From Hyphomicrobiales bacterium (lineage in GTDB: Bacteria > Pseudomonadota > Alphaproteobacteria > Rhizobiales > Rhizobiaceae): 64,000 nt of DNA. The stretch is taken from the NCBI GenBank assembly GCA_900468625.1, contig UBUL01000029.1, positions 27,401 to 91,400 on the forward strand, read 5' to 3'. This document shows positions 58,949 to 64,000 of this stretch, piece by piece; position 1 is the stretch's first letter; the number at the start of each line of letters is the position of its first letter. A model generated the notes under the pieces. That model was not told where the DNA came from, did no database searches, and saw only the letters and a list, made by a program, of their open reading frames with translations. The translations under genes and the position numbers were made by a program.

Positions 58949-60517
58949 ATGAACCTCTACACAGCACAAGGCTCCCAAGATGTCGAACGAGTCGATGTCG
59001 AGCCTGTTAACGCGCGCAGAAACCGCCGGCCGCTCTATGCTGCCCGCAAGAAAGTGTTTCCGAAAAGAGCTGAAGGCCGTTTCCGCCGCTTCAAGTGGAT
59101 CGTCATGCTTGTCACGCTTGCGATCTACTATCTTGCGCCCTGGATACGCTGGGATCGCGGCCTCTATGCGCCCGACCAGGCGATTCTCGTCGATCTCTCT
59201 TCAAAGCGGTTCTTTTTCTTCTTCATAGAGATATGGCCGCAGGAGTTCTACTATGTGGCCGGCCTGCTGGTGATGGCCGGATTCGGCCTTTTCCTCGTGA
59301 CCGCCGCCGTTGGGCGGGCATGGTGCGGCTATGCCTGTCCGCAAACCGTATGGGTCGACCTCTTTCTGGTCGTCGAACGCGCTGTCGAAGGGGACCGCAA
59401 TGCCAGAATAAAGCTGGATGCGGGTCCCTGGACCTTCGAGAAGATCAGAAAGCGTATTCTCAAGCATTCCATCTGGCTCGCCATAGGCCTCGCTACCGGA
59501 GGGGCATGGATATTCTATTTCGCCGACGCGCCGACGCTTCTCAAGGCTTTGATCTCCGGCACCGCACCAGCGGCCGCCTATGTGACGATCGGCATCCTCA
59601 CCTCGACCACCTATGTCCTGGGCGGGCTGATGCGCGAACAGGTCTGCACCTACATGTGCCCATGGCCACGCATTCAAGGGGCGATGCTGGATGAAAACTC
59701 GCTGGTCGTCACCTATAATGACTGGCGCGGCGAGCAGCGCTCCCGCCATGCCAAGAAAGCGCTGGCAACGGGGCAAGTTACCGGCGACTGCGTCGATTGC
59801 AATGCCTGCGTTTCCGTGTGCCCGATGGGTATCGACATCAGAGACGGCCAGCAGATGGAGTGCATCACCTGTGCCCTGTGCATAGACGCCTGCGATGGCG
59901 TCATGGACAAGCTCGGAAAGCCGCGCGGCCTTATCGCATACGCGACGCTGAGCGAATACGCAGCCAACATGGCACTTGCGACCGAGGGCGGAAAGACGCC
60001 GGTTCAGCCGGCGAAGGTGCGAAACCCGGATGGCACGTTTGTCGATGCGGTGCGCCATTTCAACTGGCGGATCATCTTCCGTCCGAGAGTCGTTTTCTAC
60101 GCGGTCGTCTGGGCTGCCATCGGCGTCGCCATGCTGGCGCATTTGTCGATGCGGGAGCGCCTCGAACTCAATGTCCTTCATGATCGCAATCCTCAATACG
60201 TGCTGGAAAGCGACGGATCGATCCGGAACGGCTACACGCTGCGAATCCTCAACATGGTGCCGAGACCCAGGAAAATCGAGTTGAAGCTGATCGGGATGGA
60301 GGATGCGACGATGCGCATCCCGGAATTCGGCATTAAAGACGCTCGCAGCTTCGTCGTCGATGCATCGCCCGACATGGCCAATACGCTCAAGGTCTTCATC
60401 TCCCGAAAACAGACCGGTATCGCAGTCAATGAATTTCTGTTCTCGATCGAGGACGCCGAGCATTCCGACAGGGCAACTTACCGCGCGGCCTTCAACGCGC
60501 CAGGAGCGACAAGATGA
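58949..60517 (+). CDS. fixG: FixG/CcoG, cbb3 copper-delivery ferredoxin-type protein
   Basis: A 522-residue membrane protein with about five spans and two [4Fe-4S] motifs: CVDCNACVSVCPMGIDIRDGQQMECITCALCIDACDGVMDKLG. CGYACPQTVWVDLF and YMCPWPRIQGAML are further conserved cysteine sites. A C-terminal Ig-like domain (NGYTLRILNMVPRPRKIELKLIG) follows. CcoG reduces copper for transfer to the oxidase, from recent work on CcoG/RdxA proteins. It overlaps fixH by 4 bp. Confidence 0.95.
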   Translation: MNLYTAQGSQDVERVDVEPVNARRNRRPLYAARKKVFPKRAEGRFRRFKWIVMLVTLAIYYLAPWIRWDRGLYAPDQAILVDLSSKRFFFFFIEIWPQEFYYVAGLLVMAGFGLFLVTAAVGRAWCGYACPQTVWVDLFLVVERAVEGDRNARIKLDAGPWTFEKIRKRILKHSIWLAIGLATGGAWIFYFADAPTLLKALISGTAPAAAYVTIGILTSTTYVLGGLMREQVCTYMCPWPRIQGAMLDENSLVVTYNDWRGEQRSRHAKKALATGQVTGDCVDCNACVSVCPMGIDIRDGQQMECITCALCIDACDGVMDKLGKPRGLIAYATLSEYAANMALATEGGKTPVQPAKVRNPDGTFVDAVRHFNWRIIFRPRVVFYAVVWAAIGVAMLAHLSMRERLELNVLHDRNPQYVLESDGSIRNGYTLRILNMVPRPRKIELKLIGMEDATMRIPEFGIKDARSFVVDASPDMANTLKVFISRKQTGIAVNEFLFSIEDAEHSDRATYRAAFNAPGATR

Positions 60518-60999
60518 GTGTTGGTGCCAAAGGATTCACCGGTAGACACATGTTGCTGACGACCACCACCTTCTTCGGGGTCATAATCGCCGTCAACGTC
60601 ACCATGGCATGGCTGGCCTCGTCGACCTGGAGCGGGCTGGTGGTGAACGATACATACGTCGCCAGCCAGGAGTTCAACAAGAACGCCGCCGCGATGAAGG
60701 CGATGACCGCATCGGGGATCACCGGCCGTCTTTCGATCAAGAGTTCCGAAATCTACTATTCCATCCGCAACCGCGACGGATCGCCGGCGATCGTTGACGA
60801 GGTCACGGCAAACTTCAAGCGGCCCGTCGGAGATCATAACGACTTCAGCGTCGCTTTCAGAAAGCTCTCGGAGGGTCACTTCGCAGGGGATCACGATGTC
60901 GCCACGGGTGACTGGATTGTCGAGATCGTCGCGAGGCATGCGGGAGCCCTCGTTATGCACCAGGCTGTCCGCATCGATACCGCGGAGCCCGACCAATGA
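60514..60999 (+). CDS. fixH: FixH/CcoH, cbb3 assembly protein
   Basis: A 161-residue protein with one N-terminal span (MLLTTTTFFGVIIAVNVTMAWLA) and a periplasmic domain, typical of FixH: STWSGLVVNDTYVASQEFNKNAAAMKAM, and GDHDVATGDWIVEIVARHAG. It is needed for assembly of the cbb3 oxidase. Start overlaps the fixG stop (ATGA), and its stop overlaps the fixI start, so fixGHI are coupled. Confidence 0.93.
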   Translation: MSVGAKGFTGRHMLLTTTTFFGVIIAVNVTMAWLASSTWSGLVVNDTYVASQEFNKNAAAMKAMTASGITGRLSIKSSEIYYSIRNRDGSPAIVDEVTANFKRPVGDHNDFSVAFRKLSEGHFAGDHDVATGDWIVEIVARHAGALVMHQAVRIDTAEPDQ

Positions 61000-63281
61000 C
61001 GTGCTGCACGATGAATGCCGAAGCCGTGATGGCGCTGAGCCGGAGCACACTCAGCGCCGAAGAGATCAATCTTGCCAGTCATCCGCTGGGCGGCGGCTTG
61101 AGGCAGCTCGACTTCAGCGTGCCGGACGTGCACTGCGGCGGCTGCATTTCGACGATCGAGAAGGCGCTGACGGCGCTCCCTTATGTCCGCAAGGCAAGGG
61201 TCAACCTGACGTCGCGGCGGGTGAGCTGCGTTTACGCCGAGCAAACGGCGCAAGGGAAAACAGATCCCTCGGACATTGTGGCGGCCATCGAGGCCGCCGG
61301 CTATCGAACCCATCTTTTTATGCCGCTCGCGCCCGAAAACGACAGAGTGAGGAATGAGCTCCTCCGGGCCGTGGGTGTTTCCGGCTTCGCGGCGGCGAAC
61401 ATCATGCTTCTTTCGGTATCGGTCTGGTCGGGGGCGGATGCGGCGACCCGCGACCTGTTCCATTGGATTTCGGCAATGATCGCGGCACCGGCACTTATCT
61501 ACGCCGGCCGGTTCTTTTTCCGATCGGCGTGGAATGCGTTGAGTCACGGCCGCACCAATATGGATGTTCCGATTTCCCTTGCCGTGACGCTTTCCTATGC
61601 CGTCTCCCTTTGGGAGACCGTCCACCATGGTGAACACGCCTGGTTCGATGCGTCGGTCTCGCTGCTATTCTTCCTGCTGATCGGCAGGACCTTGGATCAC
61701 GTGATGCGCGAGAAAGCGCGCGCCGCCATCAACGGTCTGGCAAGGCTGGCTCCTCGAGGCGCGCTTCGGATTCTTGCCGACGGATCGAAAACCTATGTTG
61801 CGGTCGACGAGATCGCGATTGGCGATGAAATCGCCATCGCCGCCGGCGAGCGCATTCCGGTAGATGGCATTGTCGTCGGCGGCGAGGGCGACCTCGATCT
61901 CTCGGTCGTGACAGGCGAAAGCAGCCCGGTGACGGTTTGTGCGGGTGCCCAGGTCAGCTCGGGTGCGATGAACCTTACGGGCTCGCTGGTGATACAGGCG
62001 ACGAAGCTGGCCAGGAACTCTCTTCTATCCGAAATCATCGTTCTCATGGAAGCAGCCGAAAGCGGCCGTGCCCGCTACCGCCGCATAGCAGATCGTGCAG
62101 CAACGCTTTACTCTCCAGCGGTGCATCTCCTCGCGCTGGTATCGTTCCTCGCCTGGGGCTTCGTCGGAGGCGACTGGAAGCATGCGATGCTTGTCGCCGT
62201 CGCCGTGCTTATCATCACCTGCCCGTGCGCCCTGGGGCTTGCCGTCCCGGTTGTTCAGGTGGTGGCGGCCGGCGAGCTATTCCGCAAAGGCGTGATGGTC
62301 AAGGACGGCTCGGCGCTCGAAAGGCTGGCCGAGGTCGATACCGTGGTGTTCGACAAGACCGGTACGCTGACGATGGGAATGCCTCGTCTTGTGAAAACCG
62401 AAGCGACGGATGACATGAGCATTGCAGAGGCGACCGGCCTGGCTCTCCATTCGCGGCATCCTCTGTCACAAGCCCTGGCACGAAGTGCGGACGCGGCCCT
62501 GACCGTATACGATCGGGTATCCGAGATTGCGGGCGGCGGGATCGAGGGAAGGCGGGGCGAGGACATCTATAGACTGGGCAGTGCCCATTTCTCGTCTGGC
62601 AGGGCGTCTGTGATGCCGGTTGCCGGCGGCCCACTCTCCGAAGTCGTGTTTTCGCGCAACCAAGCCGTTCTGGCACGCTTCTTCTTCGAGGACACGCCGA
62701 GACCAGGCGCCTCGGAGGCGGTCGCAGCGCTCGATGCAGCTGGTCTTAAAACAGCGATCCTGTCGGGCGACCGGCAGAACGTCGTGGATCATACCGCCCG
62801 GACGCTGGGCATCGATAGGGCCATCGGCGGATTGACGCCGAAACAGAAGGTCGAGGAGTGCAAGGCGCTCGCGGACAAGGGTTGCCGCGTTCTGATGGTG
62901 GGCGACGGCATCAACGACGCGCCGGCGCTTGCCGCCGCCCATGTGTCAATCGCGCCCGCGACCGCATCGGACATCGGCCGCCAGGCGGCGGATCTTGTAT
63001 TCTTCAGCGATCGTCTGGACGCAGTCCCCGAAGCCATATGGATAGCTCGAAGAGCGACCATGCTCGTCCGCCAGAATTTCGTCCTTGCGATCGGCTATAA
63101 CCTACTCGCCGTCCCGATCGCCATTGCCGGATTGGCAACGCCGCTGCTTGCCGCGGTCGCGATGTCCACCTCGTCGCTGATCGTCGTCGCCAATGCGCTC
63201 CGTCTCAATCCGCTTGTCAAGCAGCGGTCGTCTGGAGCGCCGGCGGCGGCTGCGCGAGGCACGGAGGCTCAACTCCTATGA
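60996..63281 (+). CDS. fixI: FixI/CcoI, copper-exporting P1B-type ATPase
   Basis: A 761-residue P1B ATPase. N-terminal CxxC metal-binding domain (VPDVHCGGCISTIEKAL) preceded by an additional CC pair (MTCCTM), transmembrane metal site CPCALGLAVPVV, phosphorylation site DKTGTLTMG, actuator TGES, and hinge GDGINDAPALAAAHVSIA. It sends copper to the periplasm for the CuB centre of FixN. The ATG at 60996 overlaps the fixH stop, and its end overlaps fixS. Confidence 0.95.
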   Translation: MTCCTMNAEAVMALSRSTLSAEEINLASHPLGGGLRQLDFSVPDVHCGGCISTIEKALTALPYVRKARVNLTSRRVSCVYAEQTAQGKTDPSDIVAAIEAAGYRTHLFMPLAPENDRVRNELLRAVGVSGFAAANIMLLSVSVWSGADAATRDLFHWISAMIAAPALIYAGRFFFRSAWNALSHGRTNMDVPISLAVTLSYAVSLWETVHHGEHAWFDASVSLLFFLLIGRTLDHVMREKARAAINGLARLAPRGALRILADGSKTYVAVDEIAIGDEIAIAAGERIPVDGIVVGGEGDLDLSVVTGESSPVTVCAGAQVSSGAMNLTGSLVIQATKLARNSLLSEIIVLMEAAESGRARYRRIADRAATLYSPAVHLLALVSFLAWGFVGGDWKHAMLVAVAVLIITCPCALGLAVPVVQVVAAGELFRKGVMVKDGSALERLAEVDTVVFDKTGTLTMGMPRLVKTEATDDMSIAEATGLALHSRHPLSQALARSADAALTVYDRVSEIAGGGIEGRRGEDIYRLGSAHFSSGRASVMPVAGGPLSEVVFSRNQAVLARFFFEDTPRPGASEAVAALDAAGLKTAILSGDRQNVVDHTARTLGIDRAIGGLTPKQKVEECKALADKGCRVLMVGDGINDAPALAAAHVSIAPATASDIGRQAADLVFFSDRLDAVPEAIWIARRATMLVRQNFVLAIGYNLLAVPIAIAGLATPLLAAVAMSTSSLIVVANALRLNPLVKQRSSGAPAAAARGTEAQLL

Positions 63282-63436
63282 ACATGCTGATCTATCTTAT
63301 TCCGATTGCGCTTCTCATGGGCGGCATAGGATTGGCAACATTCTTCTGGTCGCTCAGGAGCGGCCAATATGATGATCTGGAGGGGGCCGCGTGGCGTATC
63401 CTTGCCGAAGACGATCCGGATTCGCCAAAATCATAA
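63278..63436 (+). CDS. fixS: FixS/CcoS, cbb3 assembly protein
   Basis: A 52-residue single-span protein: NMLIYLIPIALLMGGIGLATFFWSLRSGQYDDLEGAAWRILAEDD, the CcoS signature (P.....G..GL..F.W....GQYDDL.G...RIL..DD). Needed for heme b and copper insertion in the oxidase. The ATG overlaps the fixI stop (ATGA). Confidence 0.94.
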   Translation: MNMLIYLIPIALLMGGIGLATFFWSLRSGQYDDLEGAAWRILAEDDPDSPKS

Positions 63437-63475
63437 GGCGCGAGCGTCGCAGGTAGCCTCCATCTTTGCATATGT

Positions 63476-63489
63476 TTGACGCGTATCAA
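63476..63489. promoter_or_regulatory. FNR/FixK-type box upstream of ccmI
   Basis: TTGAC-GCGT-ATCAA, centred at 63482.5; predicts a start near 63524, 19 bases before the ccmI ATG. Confidence 0.75.
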
Positions 63490-63542
63490 TGCCGAGGTGC
63501 ACGCGATAGCTATTGTGCCGGGATGCATTGGCATCTCGACCC

Positions 63543-64000
63543 ATGACCATCTGGATATTTTTTGCACTCGCCACGGCCGCAGTTACTGCCGCTCTTTTGC
63601 AGCCGCTTTCGAAGAACCGTGCTCCATCTGTGATGCGCGGCGCCGGCAGCTCAGCCGTATATCGGGATCAGCTGCACGAACTCGAAAGGGAACTTGCTGC
63701 TGGTTGGATAGCGGCGAGCGAATATGAGAACGCGAAAGCGGAAACGGCGAGGCGGCTTTTCAAGACGAACGAGCAGGAATACCCCGCTGCGAAGCCGGCT
63801 CACCCGAGCCACTGGCTGAAACTGGCGATAGTGGTGTTCCTGCCGCTTGCGAGCATGGGCCTTTATACTCGCCTAGGGTCGCCGGACCTTCCATCCCGCC
63901 CGCTGCAGGAGAGGTTTCGAAATCCCGGCGGGGACATGGCAATCCTTGTTCGAATGATCGAATCCCACCTCCAGCATAGCCCGGATGACGGCAAGGGCTG
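63543..64000 (+). CDS. ccmI: CcmI/CycH, cytochrome c biogenesis protein (partial, runs off the window)
   Basis: The first 152 codons of a c-type cytochrome biogenesis factor. TIWIFFALATAAVTAALLQPL is the first span, followed by AVYRDQLHELERELAAGWIAASEYENAKAETARRLF, the CcmI signature, and a second span HWLKLAIVVFLPLASMGLYTRLG; the segment DMAILVRMIESHL begins the TPR part. CcmI brings apocytochrome c to the heme-attachment complex. Its position under a FixK-type box next to fixS suggests a copy dedicated to FixO, FixP and NorC maturation. Confidence 0.88.
   Translation, partial: MTIWIFFALATAAVTAALLQPLSKNRAPSVMRGAGSSAVYRDQLHELERELAAGWIAASEYENAKAETARRLFKTNEQEYPAAKPAHPSHWLKLAIVVFLPLASMGLYTRLGSPDLPSRPLQERFRNPGGDMAILVRMIESHLQHSPDDGKG

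Noticed and set aside
1..64000. CRISPR array, tRNA, rRNA or phage genes
   Set aside because: No regularly spaced repeats, tRNA-like folds or phage structural proteins were recognised anywhere.

Overview
The window looks like a piece of a rhizobial (Rhizobiales, most likely Rhizobiaceae) replicon. This rests on the gene repertoire (fixNOQP-fixGHIS, nirK-nirV, norEFCBQD, nnrS/nnrU, pseudoazurin, many amino-acid and sugar ABC importers), the dense GC-rich coding, and two kinds of rhizobial-type intergenic repeat. No rRNA, tRNA, CRISPR array or replication origin was seen.

Positions 1-29,400 are a catabolic/accessory half. It opens with a Phd-type antitoxin and PemK-like toxin pair. Next comes a sugar locus: a ROK regulator, a six-hairpin glycosidase-like protein, and a CUT1 ABC importer that lacks its own ATPase. 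A TetR regulator stands divergently from a YbhFSR-like efflux operon (HlyD, two ABC ATPase reading frames, two permeases); its two ATPase frames look like one gene split by a -1 frame change. A scar at 14.4-15.3 kb holds an AraC fragment, a transposase fragment and an orphan VapB-like antitoxin. From 15.5 to 29.4 kb lies a nitrogen-compound locus: polar amino-acid ABC importer, GntR regulator, agmatinase-family ureohydrolase, solute-binding protein, omega-aminotransferase, cytoplasmic gamma-glutamyltransferase-like protein, aldehyde dehydrogenase, a small-molecule kinase coupled to an AGXT2L-type phospholyase, and a MocR regulator.

Positions 29,700-64,000 are a low-oxygen respiration and denitrification island. 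It holds nirK-nirV-Crp/Fnr regulator, the oxygen-independent ubiquinone genes ubiT-ubiU-ubiV divergent from ubiD-ubiX, nnrU and nnrS, hemN, norEFCBQD, pseudoazurin, the cbb3 oxidase fixNOQP, its assembly genes fixGHIS, and the start of ccmI. In the window this supports nitrite to NO to N2O plus high-affinity O2 respiration. Nitrate reductase and N2O reductase genes are not present here.

Thirteen 14-bp FNR/FixK/NnrR-type palindromes (TTGnn-N4-nnCAA) lie in front of nearly every operon of the island. They sort by right half-site: ATCAA/GACAA sites sit at fixN, fixG, ccmI, azurin, nnrS/nnrU, hemN and adk; CGCAA sites sit at nirK (two), norC, norE, the ubi genes and an unknown two-gene operon. 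The same boxes mark three poorly described modules: a five-gene operon at 42,970-45,712 (two DUF2249 proteins, a heme-copper-like membrane protein, a DUF59 Fe-S factor, a small DUF6522-like protein); a translationally coupled operon at 30,767-31,872 next to an adenylate kinase; and a 51-residue membrane protein plus hemerythrin-like protein at 53,170-53,819. These are the best candidates for undescribed biology in the window.
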